Part shown: positions 47,816 through 56,366 of the stretch, in pieces | Position numbering within the stretch: position 1 is the first letter of the stretch | How the letters are laid out: each line of letters starts with the position of its first letter | Assembly: GCA_030148225.1 (NCBI GenBank) | Contig: JASBTX010000009.1 | Location: forward strand, 62,001 to 126,000 | Direction of reading: 5' to 3' | Length of the DNA: 64,000 nucleotides | Origin: Paracoccaceae bacterium | GTDB lineage: Bacteria; Pseudomonadota; Alphaproteobacteria; Rhodobacterales; Rhodobacteraceae | Made by a program: the position numbers and the translations under genes | Notes under the pieces: generated by a model | What the model saw: only the letters and a program-made list of their open reading frames with translations | Database searches by the model: none | What the model was told of the DNA's origin: nothing

Positions 47816-48844
47816 ATGTTCCGCATATTTTCAGTCGCTTTCCTTGTCCTTGTTGCTTCGGCGCTTGCGGCGCAGGCCGGGTTGACCATCTGCAACGAAA
47901 CGGACTCGAGAAAAAGCGTGGCCATCGCCTATGCCGCCGATGATAGCTGGACATCCGAAGGTTGGTGGAACATCGACAGCGGCGAGTGCTCGCTGGTGCT
48001 GAGTGGCGATCTGTCCAACCGCTATTACTATTATCGCGCCACGAGTGGCGGAGAGCAGTTTAACAAGGATGATGTCGAGTTCTGTACGGAGCCGACCGTA
48101 TTCGAGATTTCGGGTGATATAAGCTGCGCGATGGGCGGCTATGACAGCAGCCCGTTCGAGAAGATCGATACCGGACAGACCGCGCGCGAATTCACATTGC
48201 GTTTGGTCAATCAGGACGCCCCGGCGCCCAGAGGCGACAACGCCGATTTGCCGGAATATGGCACTGATCAGAATGCCGGACGATTTGGAGAACCCTATCA
48301 GGCCAGTGGCTATTTTCAGGGCTGTGATATCGAGGACGGCGCTGAATATTGCGCCTGGGTTATCGACGGGATGATCCAGTTTGCCTATCCGGATGCCGGC
48401 ACCGCGCCCGAACTGATGCATGCGCTGGAAAGCTTTCCGATTAACACACCGATGACCGTTTGGGCCGATCTTGTTGCCGTATATGATGCGACGACCGAGC
48501 TGGTTGTCCGGGGATTTTCCTATGCCGATGGATTTGATCCCTATATCAACATCCGCGATGATCTGCAGGGACAGTGGCTGGAAGAGGGCGGAGAACCGTC
48601 CAGTCTGTTTTTCTACGGTGCCCGGCAATATGCATATTATGACGGCGAATTGGTCGGCGATGCCCTGATCGAAATCAGTGACAGCTGCGATGTTAGCAAT
48701 GGCGAAGGGCCGGTTCTGATCGTGACCCAACGCGAAGATCCCGAAGACAACGCCTGTTATCTGATCGAGAGTTCGAGCTGGTACAACCTTCACCTCGTTT
48801 ATCTGCCACGTGGTGTCGATATCCTGTACCGCAAAGATGGTTAG
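47816..48844 (+). CDS. secreted protein with DUF1036 domain
   Basis: 342 residues. Signal peptide ends around Ala20-Gly21. The DUF1036 domain (LTICNETDSRKSVAIAYAADDSWTSEGWWNIDSGEC) follows and takes about the first third; the remainder, with several Cys, is not recognised. DUF1036 proteins are periplasmic and common in alphaproteobacteria; function unknown. AGGGAGGG lies 4 bases before the ATG. Confidence 0.88.
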   Translation: MFRIFSVAFLVLVASALAAQAGLTICNETDSRKSVAIAYAADDSWTSEGWWNIDSGECSLVLSGDLSNRYYYYRATSGGEQFNKDDVEFCTEPTVFEISGDISCAMGGYDSSPFEKIDTGQTAREFTLRLVNQDAPAPRGDNADLPEYGTDQNAGRFGEPYQASGYFQGCDIEDGAEYCAWVIDGMIQFAYPDAGTAPELMHALESFPINTPMTVWADLVAVYDATTELVVRGFSYADGFDPYINIRDDLQGQWLEEGGEPSSLFFYGARQYAYYDGELVGDALIEISDSCDVSNGEGPVLIVTQREDPEDNACYLIESSSWYNLHLVYLPRGVDILYRKDG

Positions 48845-48895
48845 GCGACGCTTCCTGCGGATTTGCCAACACACCAGAAGCATAGGGGAAGCGCG

Positions 48896-50407
48896 ATGGG
48901 CGCAAAGCCGAATATCCTGATATTCATGGTCGATCAGCTGAACGGCACGCTCTTTCCTGACGGGCCTGCCGATTGGCTGCACGCGCCTAACCTGCGCGAA
49001 CTGGCAGGGCGTTCGACGCGGTTCGCAAATGCCTACACGGCTTCGCCCCTCTGTGCGCCCGGTCGGGCCTCGTTCATGTCGGGGCAACTGCCGAGCAGGA
49101 CGCGGGTGTATGACAACGCGGCCGAGTTTTCCTCATCCATTCCCACCTATGCCCATCACCTCAGGCGAGCGGGCTATCAGACTTGCCTGTCGGGCAAGAT
49201 GCATTTTGTCGGACCCGACCAGATGCATGGATTTGAGGAGCGCCTGACCACGGATATCTATCCCGCAGATTTCGGATGGACGCCGGATTATCGCAAACCG
49301 GGCGAGCGGATCGAATGGTGGTATCACAATATGGGCTCGGTGACCGGCGCGGGCGTGGCCGAGATTACCAATCAGCTTGAATATGACGACGAGGTTGCCT
49401 TTCACGCCACTCAGAAACTCTATGATCTCGCGCGGGGTGCCGATGACCGTCCATGGTGCCTGACGGTCAGTTTCACGCACCCGCATGACCCCTATGTCGC
49501 ACGGCGGAAATACTGGGACCTGTACGAAGACTGTACCCATCTGGAACCCGAGATTCCGGCCATGGACTACGCCGATCATGACGCGCATTCCAAACGCATC
49601 TTTGACGCGAATGACTGGCGAAATTTCGACGTAACGCGAGAGGATGTGCGCCGCTCTCGCCAGGCCTATTTCGCCAATATCAGCTATCTGGACGACAAGA
49701 TCGGCGAGGTGATGCAGGCGCTGAATGCGACCCGGCAAGAGGCGATCATTCTCTTTGTGTCCGATCACGGCGATATGCTGGGGGAACGCGGGCTTTGGTT
49801 CAAAATGTCATTTTACGAAGGCTCATCGCGCGTGCCGCTGATGATCGCAGCCCCGGATATGGCGGTGGGGCGGATCACGGCGCCGGTTTCGACGATCGAC
49901 GTCACGCCGACGCTGGCCGCGCTGGCCGGAATATCACTCGACGACGTCGCGCCATGGACCGACGGAGAAAGCCTTGTGCCACTGGGTCAGGGCGGTGAAC
50001 GGACATCGCCGGTCATGATGGAATATGCGGCCGAGGCATCTTTTTCGCCATTGGTATCTCTGCGGTACGGCCAATGGAAATACAATCGCTGTGCGCTCGA
50101 TCCCGAACAACTCTTTGATCTTGAAAACGATCCGCATGAATTGGCCAATCTGGCGGATGATCCGGCCCATGCCGGGACACTTACCGCACTCAGGGCCAAA
50201 TCCGAGGCACGCTGGGATCTGGACAGGTTCGATGCCGAAATACGCGAGAGTCAGGCCCGCCGATGGGTGGTGTACGAAGCGTTGCGGAATGGAGCCTATT
50301 ATCCATGGGACTATCAGCCGCTCAGGCGGGCATCGGAACGCTTCATGCGAAATCACATGAATCTGGACAATCTGGAGGAAAGCCAGCGCTTTCCACGAGG
50401 AGAATGA
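48896..50407 (+). CDS. betC: choline-sulfatase
   Basis: 503 residues of the sulfatase family. Residue Cys53 in CAPGR (C-x-P-x-R) is the site that becomes formylglycine. Metal ligands appear in FMVDQ near the N-terminus and VSDHGDMLGERG. The C-terminal choline-sulfatase segment (YYPWDYQPLRRASERFMRNHMNLDNLEE-type) is diagnostic. Hydrolyses choline-O-sulfate to choline, feeding the osmolyte pathway; no betA or betB lies near. AGGGGAAG precedes ATG 48896; the ATG-lacking start at 48863 is rejected. Confidence 0.93.
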   Translation: MGAKPNILIFMVDQLNGTLFPDGPADWLHAPNLRELAGRSTRFANAYTASPLCAPGRASFMSGQLPSRTRVYDNAAEFSSSIPTYAHHLRRAGYQTCLSGKMHFVGPDQMHGFEERLTTDIYPADFGWTPDYRKPGERIEWWYHNMGSVTGAGVAEITNQLEYDDEVAFHATQKLYDLARGADDRPWCLTVSFTHPHDPYVARRKYWDLYEDCTHLEPEIPAMDYADHDAHSKRIFDANDWRNFDVTREDVRRSRQAYFANISYLDDKIGEVMQALNATRQEAIILFVSDHGDMLGERGLWFKMSFYEGSSRVPLMIAAPDMAVGRITAPVSTIDVTPTLAALAGISLDDVAPWTDGESLVPLGQGGERTSPVMMEYAAEASFSPLVSLRYGQWKYNRCALDPEQLFDLENDPHELANLADDPAHAGTLTALRAKSEARWDLDRFDAEIRESQARRWVVYEALRNGAYYPWDYQPLRRASERFMRNHMNLDNLEESQRFPRGE

Positions 50408-50408
50408 C

Positions 50409-51056
50409 ATGATCGAAATTTTCGGACGGGCCACATCGTCGAACGTGCAGCTTGTGATGTGGGCGGTGGCCGAACTTGGGCTGGAGTATGAGCGTCATGA
50501 TATCGGTCTGGAATATGGTGGAAATGACACGCCCGAATATCTTGCGATGAATCCCAATGGTCTGGTTCCTGTCATTCGCGACAGTGATGTCACCATGTGG
50601 GAGAGTGCGGCCATCCTGAGATATCTTGGCGCGCGTTATGGCGACGCGGCATTCTATCCCGCTGATCCGGTGGAACGTGCACGGCTGGACATGTGGGCCG
50701 AATGGATCAAGTCCACCTTTGCCAATGTACTGCAACAACAGCTTTTCTGGCCGTTGGTCAGGCGGGACCCGGACACGGTCGACTTCGACGCCGTCAGGCA
50801 GGCCGCCGACCGCATGGGTCAGCTGGTCGGGTTGCTGGATGCACGTCTTGGCAATGGGCCTTATCTGGGCGGGGAAAATCTGACATTTGCCGATATCATG
50901 GTCGGCCATCTGCTCTATCGCTATGATACGCTGGAATTTGCCAAGCCGTCGGCACCCAATCTCTGGGACTATTATCAACGTCTGTGTCAGCGTCCCGCCT
51001 ATGCCAAACACGTGATGGTGTCCTATGAACCCTTGCGTTGGTCCGCGCCGGATTGA
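50409..51056 (+). CDS. glutathione S-transferase family protein
   Basis: 215 residues. N-terminal thioredoxin-like domain (MIEIFGRATSSNVQLVMWAVAELGLEYE, with the GLVPVIRD cis-Pro and ESAAILRYLGARYGD) and a helical C-terminal domain. Substrate unknown; possibly a detoxification enzyme. Starts 1 bp after the betC stop with GAGGAG before it, so translationally coupled. Its stop abuts the convergent MFS gene with no gap. Confidence 0.88.
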   Translation: MIEIFGRATSSNVQLVMWAVAELGLEYERHDIGLEYGGNDTPEYLAMNPNGLVPVIRDSDVTMWESAAILRYLGARYGDAAFYPADPVERARLDMWAEWIKSTFANVLQQQLFWPLVRRDPDTVDFDAVRQAADRMGQLVGLLDARLGNGPYLGGENLTFADIMVGHLLYRYDTLEFAKPSAPNLWDYYQRLCQRPAYAKHVMVSYEPLRWSAPD

Positions 51057-52283
51057 TCAGGTTGCTCCGTCCGCCTCGATCACCCTGTTTCGGGCGATCA
51101 CGAACAGGATCGAAAACAGACCCGCCAGCGTGGTTATCCACATCACCCATTGCAGCGGCGCGCTGCCGCTGTCGGGTGAAAGGACAAGCCCGCCCATAAC
51201 CGACAATGCGGCACCGCCGCCAATCATGATCGCACCGCCGAGGCCGGATGCCGTTCCGGCAAGCTGTGGACGCACGGAAAGCATACCGGCGCTTGAATTC
51301 GGCATCACAAGACCATTGCCGATACCGACCGACACGCAGAAGCCGAAGAACACATAGACGCTGTCAAAACCGGCATAGGTCAGCAGCAATGACAGGCTCA
51401 GCCCGGCAAGCGTGAAGACCGTGCCAAAAAATATCAGCCTGTCGACGCCGAAGCGCACGGCGTTGCGCCCCGTCAGATAGTTGCCGAACGCATAGCCGAT
51501 GGCGGGGAAACCCAATACGAGACCGCTTCCTGCCGATGAAAGCCCGTAGATTTCGCTTGCCACATATGGCGCGCCACCCAGATAGGCGAAAAAAGCACCG
51601 GACGCGAAAGCGGCGCAAAACACATACCCCCAAAAGCGGCGCGACGAGAGCAATTCGGGATAGTCGCGGAACTGGGCGATGAAACTGGCTGAACGGGTGG
51701 TGTTCGTCTCGCCCAGATCGAACCAGATCAAGACCCAGATCGCGCAACCCGCCAAAGCGACAGCGACAAATATAGCCCGCCAGTCAAAGGCCTCGGTCAG
51801 GGCACCGCCGATTGCCGGGGCGATCATCGGCACAAGCGCCATGCCCATCGTCACATAGCCGATCATCGACGCGGCCTGGTTCTGGGGTACCATATCCCGC
51901 ACGATGGCGCGCGACAGCACGATCCCCGTGGCGATAACCGCCTGCAGCATCCGGAATATCAGGAAACTCTCGATGGTTTGCGACAAGAGGCAACCGATTG
52001 TTGCCGCCACGAAAAGCGCGGCAGAAGTCAGCAGAACCGAACGTCGGCCATAGCGGTCCGATATGGGCCCGATCACCACCTGCAAGAGCGCCGTCGAGGC
52101 GAGATAGAGCGAGACCGACAGCTGAACCACCGCGTAATCTGCATCAAAATATTCGGCCATGACCGGGAGGGCTGGCAGAAATATGCTCATGTTCATTGCC
52201 GAGATACCGGCAACAAAGACAAGCGTAACGATATGCGGTGGTGTGGTCCTGTCGAACAGCCGGACCACGGGTGGTGTAGTCAT
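51057..52283 (-). CDS. multidrug efflux MFS transporter (Bcr/CflA type)
   Basis: 408 residues with twelve predicted TM helices and the Bcr/CflA pattern (LPALPVMAEYFDADYAVVQLSVSLYLASTALLQVVIGPISDRYGRR). Drug:H+ antiporter; substrate unknown. The upstream 83 bp carry a nested inverted repeat. It is the last gene of a minus-strand run. Confidence 0.9.
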   Translation of the reverse strand: MTTPPVVRLFDRTTPPHIVTLVFVAGISAMNMSIFLPALPVMAEYFDADYAVVQLSVSLYLASTALLQVVIGPISDRYGRRSVLLTSAALFVAATIGCLLSQTIESFLIFRMLQAVIATGIVLSRAIVRDMVPQNQAASMIGYVTMGMALVPMIAPAIGGALTEAFDWRAIFVAVALAGCAIWVLIWFDLGETNTTRSASFIAQFRDYPELLSSRRFWGYVFCAAFASGAFFAYLGGAPYVASEIYGLSSAGSGLVLGFPAIGYAFGNYLTGRNAVRFGVDRLIFFGTVFTLAGLSLSLLLTYAGFDSVYVFFGFCVSVGIGNGLVMPNSSAGMLSVRPQLAGTASGLGGAIMIGGGAALSVMGGLVLSPDSGSAPLQWVMWITTLAGLFSILFVIARNRVIEADGAT

Positions 52284-52297
52284 CCCCGATCGCTAAA

Positions 52298-52357
52298 CCT
52301 GTGCACCGGAATTGTCCATGGCCGCGCTGCACATTTGGCTGCGCGGCCCTGCACAGG
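52298..52357 (-). promoter_or_regulatory. nested inverted repeat in the leader of the MFS gene
   Basis: Outer arms CCTGTGCA (52298-52305) and TGCACAGG (52350-52357); inner arms GGCCGCGC (52320-52327) and GCGCGGCC (52341-52348) with a 13-base loop. It is between the small secreted gene and the MFS start. It may be a terminator, an attenuator or an operator. No T-tract follows on the minus strand. Confidence 0.45.
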
Positions 52358-52366
52358 GGTCAGGTG

Positions 52367-52654
52367 TCAGAGTTCGATTTCCTCGCCCTCGCTATTACCC
52401 TCGACCGGCGGTGGCAAAGGTGTCCGTCGGCGGATTATGATGTCGCCATTCGGCAGAACCTCCGGCGGGTGATAGGCGTTCAGATTGCCCAGCGCGTCAC
52501 GCAGTTCCTGCAGCATCGGGTCCATTTCGTTGAGCAGACCTTCAAGCAACAATCGTGTCCCCTCGGACAACAGGTCCATCCCCTCTTTCATCTGATCGGA
52601 TTGGGCGTTCACCGGCTGAGCCAGCAACAAAAGGGCAATGGCGAGCTGTTTCAT
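52367..52654 (-). CDS. small secreted protein, function unknown
   Basis: 95 residues: a signal peptide ending near Ala17-Gln18, then an amphipathic helical part (MKEGMDLLSEGTRLLLEGLLNEMDPMLQEL) and an acidic Pro-rich tail. Not recognised as a family by me. I use ATG 52654 (MKQLAIALLLLAQPVNAQ), since the longer frame reads into the upstream EEP gene. It lies 37 bp behind the EEP gene. Confidence 0.75.
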   Translation of the reverse strand: MKQLAIALLLLAQPVNAQSDQMKEGMDLLSEGTRLLLEGLLNEMDPMLQELRDALGNLNAYHPPEVLPNGDIIIRRRTPLPPPVEGNSEGEEIEL

Positions 52655-52691
52655 ACGCTCAAGATAGTGCCGAACACCAATCGTTTGAAGA

Positions 52692-53699
52692 TCAGAGATC
52701 GATTTCGAGCGTGACCGGAAAGTGGTCTGAGGCGTCCAAGAGCGCGGATTGCAACCCGGGATCTGCAAAACATTCTGCGTTGTCAAATGGATGCCAGATG
52801 CACCAGTGGGGCCGCTTGGACATCAGGCCCGGCGACAGCATGATATAGTCCAAAAGTGCCGAGAGATAGCGGTTTTCGTGGTGCAGAAAGAAACGAGCTG
52901 TCGAAACCGTCGCGCCGACACGTGAGCTGAGCGCCATTTGCGCATGCGGATCAAAGAGCTGTTCGCCCGCAGGCTTGCCTTCGCCCATGACGATTTCAAT
53001 GCCGGAGCTACCGAAGAGTTTTTCATACTCATCCAGCCCCGGCCCGTCATTGAAATCGCCCAGAACGATCACGTCCTCATCTTCGGCAAGATGGTCATCG
53101 ATACGTCGGCGCAGCCAGATGCATTGCGCCAGTTGCTTGCGCCGGTTGGCGATGGATATCCGCATTTCCTCTTGCGCATTACGCGCGCCATGGGGTGCCT
53201 TGGATTTGGCGTGAACCCCGATCAAACGGAACGCGGAATTGCCACCCTCGGCATAAAGCTCCAGTGGCGGTTTCGAGAACACGATGGGGTCCGGATAGGT
53301 ATCGACATCGATATCGATGGCGAGGCTCTGATCGAAACGTGGGGCCAGAATGCTGGATTTCGGATCATGGCGGGCCGAAATTCTGTCCGGATCAAAGAGG
53401 AAAATGATTTCCTGCTGGGTATCGTTTGAAAACCCGATCACCGCCTCACGGGCGCGCAGGGAAAACCGGGCGGCAAAATTTTCAAGCGCGACCAGACCGT
53501 TGCGCCGGTTGTGCATGTCCGGCGCCTCGACCACCATGATGGCATCAGCATCAAGCGCCTGAAAGACCCGGCCAACCGCAGCGATTTGCTGTTTTCGGGT
53601 GATATTGTAGCGGGCCGACCACGCATCATCGTCCATCAGCTGACCGTCATCATCGAACAGCGCATAGAACCATTCGACATTATAGGTGGCGATCTTCAC
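52692..53699 (-). CDS. endonuclease/exonuclease/phosphatase-family protein
   Basis: 335 residues, beginning MKIATYNVEWFYALF, the EEP N-terminal strand with the catalytic Asn. DADAIMVVEAPD (metal Glu), VHAKSK, VLGDFND and SDHFPVTLEI (catalytic His near the C-terminus) are all there. Substrate, DNA or a phosphoester, unknown; no signal peptide. Overlaps the preceding gene by 4 bases (ATGA). Confidence 0.9.
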   Translation of the reverse strand: MKIATYNVEWFYALFDDDGQLMDDDAWSARYNITRKQQIAAVGRVFQALDADAIMVVEAPDMHNRRNGLVALENFAARFSLRAREAVIGFSNDTQQEIIFLFDPDRISARHDPKSSILAPRFDQSLAIDIDVDTYPDPIVFSKPPLELYAEGGNSAFRLIGVHAKSKAPHGARNAQEEMRISIANRRKQLAQCIWLRRRIDDHLAEDEDVIVLGDFNDGPGLDEYEKLFGSSGIEIVMGEGKPAGEQLFDPHAQMALSSRVGATVSTARFFLHHENRYLSALLDYIMLSPGLMSKRPHWCIWHPFDNAECFADPGLQSALLDASDHFPVTLEIDL

Positions 53700-54379
53700 G
53701 CGGCGCGTTCCAGTTCAATCTCTTCCCAGGCGCGGTTGATGGCGACCAGTCGCTGCTCGGCCATCTTGATCGCCTCTTCGGGAACGCCACGCGCCATCAG
53801 CTGATCGGGATGGGATTCGCGCACCAGCTGACGCCAGATACGGCGCATCTCTTCATAGGTCATATCCGGATGAACGCCGAGGACATCATAAGGGTCTGGT
53901 TCGGCATCGGGCACGAACCGGGTGCGCAGGGCGCGAAACTGTCGGCTGTCGAGTCCGAAAATCTCGGCGACGTGGGACAGGAAATTATCCTCGAGGTCGT
54001 TATAATTTCCGTCGGCGATGGCGATATGAAAGAGCCCCTCCATCAGATCGAAGAGAACCTCGGGATCATCATAAAACATCGCCGCGATCCGGGCGGCATA
54101 AACCTCGTAACCGGCGGCATCGGTGCGGGCCAGATTGAAAACACGCGCCGCCTGTTCCTCGTCTTCCGGACGGATGTAGAACACTTCGCGAAAGGCGGTC
54201 ACCTCGGCACGGGTTACCGTGCCGTCGGCCTTGGCGGCCTTGGCACCCAGGGCGATCACCGCGATGGTAAAGGCGATTGAACGTTCGCGTGGGCCGCGCA
54301 GATGTTCAAATACCTTCCAGAGCGGTTCGCCCTTGGCGAGCGCGGCAAGCGCATCGGCTATGCGGGTCCAGATCGACAT
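53696..54379 (-). CDS. TerB-like plus J-domain protein (DjlA-like)
   Basis: 227 residues. A TerB-like helical domain (about 30-145, AKADGTVTRAEVTAFREVF) precedes a C-terminal J domain with ESHPD, the HPD motif that stimulates DnaK. This is the DjlA layout without the N-terminal membrane helix. Probably a co-chaperone. Overlaps the EEP gene (ATGA) and follows the GNAT gene by 5 bp. Confidence 0.88.
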   Translation of the reverse strand: MSIWTRIADALAALAKGEPLWKVFEHLRGPRERSIAFTIAVIALGAKAAKADGTVTRAEVTAFREVFYIRPEDEEQAARVFNLARTDAAGYEVYAARIAAMFYDDPEVLFDLMEGLFHIAIADGNYNDLEDNFLSHVAEIFGLDSRQFRALRTRFVPDAEPDPYDVLGVHPDMTYEEMRRIWRQLVRESHPDQLMARGVPEEAIKMAEQRLVAINRAWEEIELERAA

Positions 54380-54384
54380 CGGCC

Positions 54385-54870
54385 TCAGAGAATCTTTTGC
54401 ATGACGACAAGATCGAGATATTGCCCGAACTTGAACCCGACCTCGGGCAGCCGGGCGATTTCGCGGTAGCCTAGCGCCGCATGAAAGCGGATACCAGCCG
54501 GATTGTGGCCGCTGACCCCGGCGATCATGGAATGCACATTTCGTGACCTCGCGTGATCCTCGATCGCCGCCATGAGGGCACGACCGATACCGCGCCCCTG
54601 CGCAGTGTCGGCAAGGATGACGGTATGCTCCATCGTACGGGCATAACCTTGGCCCGCGCGAAACTGACCGTAATGGGCAAAGCCAAGGATTGCGGCCTCT
54701 TCTTCGACAACAAAGAAGGCGCGCCCGTCTCGGTTCCGCGCATCGATCAGGTCAACGATATCACCGGCCGATTTGATGACGGGGTTGAATGTGGCCAGGC
54801 TGGTTTCCAGCACGGGCCGCCAGATATCGGCGATCTGATCAGCATCACTGTGGCGCGCCGGGCGTATCAT
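54385..54870 (-). CDS. GNAT-family N-acetyltransferase (phosphinothricin-acetyltransferase-like)
   Basis: 161 residues. The acetyl-CoA loop AQGRGIGRALM and the pattern MIRPARHSDADQIADIWRPVLE...MEHTVILADTAQGRGIGRAL match Pat/Bar-like acetyltransferases. Natural substrate unknown. ATG 54870 is preceded by AAGG; the longer frame upstream is rejected. Overlaps the VOC gene (54867-54870, ATGA). Confidence 0.88.
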   Translation of the reverse strand: MIRPARHSDADQIADIWRPVLETSLATFNPVIKSAGDIVDLIDARNRDGRAFFVVEEEAAILGFAHYGQFRAGQGYARTMEHTVILADTAQGRGIGRALMAAIEDHARSRNVHSMIAGVSGHNPAGIRFHAALGYREIARLPEVGFKFGQYLDLVVMQKIL

Positions 54871-55484
54871 GCCAGTACCTTTGGACCGGCGGGTGTCTGA
54901 AACGCGAGCGTGATTGCCGGGTTGGGCGCTTTCGTGATATTCACCGCGGTCGTCAGGCCAAGTGACTGCAGGCTTTTTTTCAGTGCATCGTCCCTGGGAT
55001 GGGTGAGGGTGAGCGTCTTCAGACGGATGCCATGATCCGGCAGCCGTGTCGCCGGATGCCTCCCCTTGCGCCACTGAATGAGCGGTGGAAAGAGCCCGTC
55101 AAATGGTGACTGCCCCGAGGGCGCAATCGTAAAGCGCCACTCCAGATCGCCGCGCGACAGGTCGAGCGGTGAGCCGACGCCATCCGGCGCCCTGGCAACC
55201 GCGTCGTCCAGTGCTGCGGTCGCGCAAATCCAGCTTGCAGGGCGCGGCGGCCCTGAAAACCGGTCGAGATCAAACCACCGTGGCCGGTCCGGTCGTGTTC
55301 CATCGGGATCGATGGTGATCACCTCGAGATACTGCTCGGGACCAAGGCCAAGCAGGCGGTTATGCGTTCCCATGTCGAGATGTTTACCGCCCGGCGACAG
55401 CGTCACGCCCAGCCGATCCTCGACCCATGCGGTGCCTTCATCCAGCGTTTCGGCACAGATCGCCACGTGATCCAGCCAGATCAT
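54867..55484 (-). CDS. VOC-family (glyoxalase-like) protein
   Basis: 205 residues with a glyoxalase-like N-terminal half (MIWLDHVAICAETLDEGTAWVEDRLGV) and a second half. Two VOC-type repeats fit PF13468-like 'glyoxalase_3' proteins. It is too long to be methylmalonyl-CoA epimerase despite nearby mcm. GAGGG precedes ATG 55484. Overlaps both neighbours by 4 bases. Confidence 0.82.
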   Translation of the reverse strand: MIWLDHVAICAETLDEGTAWVEDRLGVTLSPGGKHLDMGTHNRLLGLGPEQYLEVITIDPDGTRPDRPRWFDLDRFSGPPRPASWICATAALDDAVARAPDGVGSPLDLSRGDLEWRFTIAPSGQSPFDGLFPPLIQWRKGRHPATRLPDHGIRLKTLTLTHPRDDALKKSLQSLGLTTAVNITKAPNPAITLAFQTPAGPKVLA

Positions 55485-56302
55485 GGTTTGGCCCTCGGCG
55501 GCCTTTCGGCAAAGGCCACGTCTTGCAGTTTTGCCCGCCCCAAGGCCAGAAGCAGCAGTTGTTTGGGCAAAAGCCAGATTTCGTAAAACCCGCGTTTGAG
55601 CTTGCGCCACTTCAGTCCCAGCCCGGTTGGCGCTGCCGCCTTGCCCAGATGGGCGATGTCCGAATTATAGGCATAGGCCCGCTGGGTTGCCATCGCCGGA
55701 TGGACCATGACCGGGCGGAACCGGCGGGCGAGCGGTGACACATTTGGATTGAACCACAGGTGATCGACCGGAACGTGCACCCGTCCGGCCATATCGAGGC
55801 CTGCCTGTGCCGCCTTGCGCGACAGGATATAGGCCGCACCGCCCACATGCCGCGACCGCAGTTCAAAGGCCGCACGCCCCGCAACGGGCAGTTCAATCCG
55901 CCTGCCGAGCAGCACCCGCGATGTCCCCTCGCCAAACTTTTCGAGCTTGATCACCTCGATACCGTCGGGGATCCACGCGTCATCGGCCAGCAGATCGGCC
56001 AGATCGGTCGAGAAATAGGCGTCATCCTCGACGATCAGGCCGTAGGCGAGGCCGCTATTCAGAAAATCCTGCCAGGCGGTCATATGGCTGACGGTGGCTG
56101 TGCGGTCGCCCCGGCCAAAACGGCCCAGTGGCCCGGTGTCGCTGACGCGCTGATCCAGATAGGTATCAGACACCTCGGTGGCGTCTATGGCCTCGGTGCG
56201 CTGCCATGTGACGCCACGCGACTTCAGATGATCACCAATCCGTTCAAGCCTGTCGGGACGCCGCGCAAGATTGATGACGAATATGCCGATGGCCTGTTCC
56301 AT
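55481..56302 (-). CDS. glycosyltransferase family 25 protein
   Basis: 273 residues. IFVINLARRPDRLERI, the VEDDAYF metal motif and GGAAYILSRKAA fit GT25 (LOS/LPS galactosyltransferase family), which adds a sugar to surface glycolipids; acceptor unknown. No TM helix at the N-terminus. I use ATG 56302; an in-frame start at 56332 would add 10 residues. Follows mcm by 64 bp and overlaps the VOC gene. Confidence 0.85.
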   Translation of the reverse strand: MEQAIGIFVINLARRPDRLERIGDHLKSRGVTWQRTEAIDATEVSDTYLDQRVSDTGPLGRFGRGDRTATVSHMTAWQDFLNSGLAYGLIVEDDAYFSTDLADLLADDAWIPDGIEVIKLEKFGEGTSRVLLGRRIELPVAGRAAFELRSRHVGGAAYILSRKAAQAGLDMAGRVHVPVDHLWFNPNVSPLARRFRPVMVHPAMATQRAYAYNSDIAHLGKAAAPTGLGLKWRKLKRGFYEIWLLPKQLLLLALGRAKLQDVAFAERPPRAKP

Positions 56303-56366
56303 GTGCGCCTTCTGCCATGCGGTTCGGCGCATTGCCAGTCCCGCAAGGCGGGCAATGAACGTGCGC

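Noticed and set aside
54867..55484. VOC protein as methylmalonyl-CoA epimerase, because of nearby mcm
   Set aside because: 205 residues and a two-part glyoxalase_3-like layout; the epimerase is about 135-150 residues and lacks this second half.
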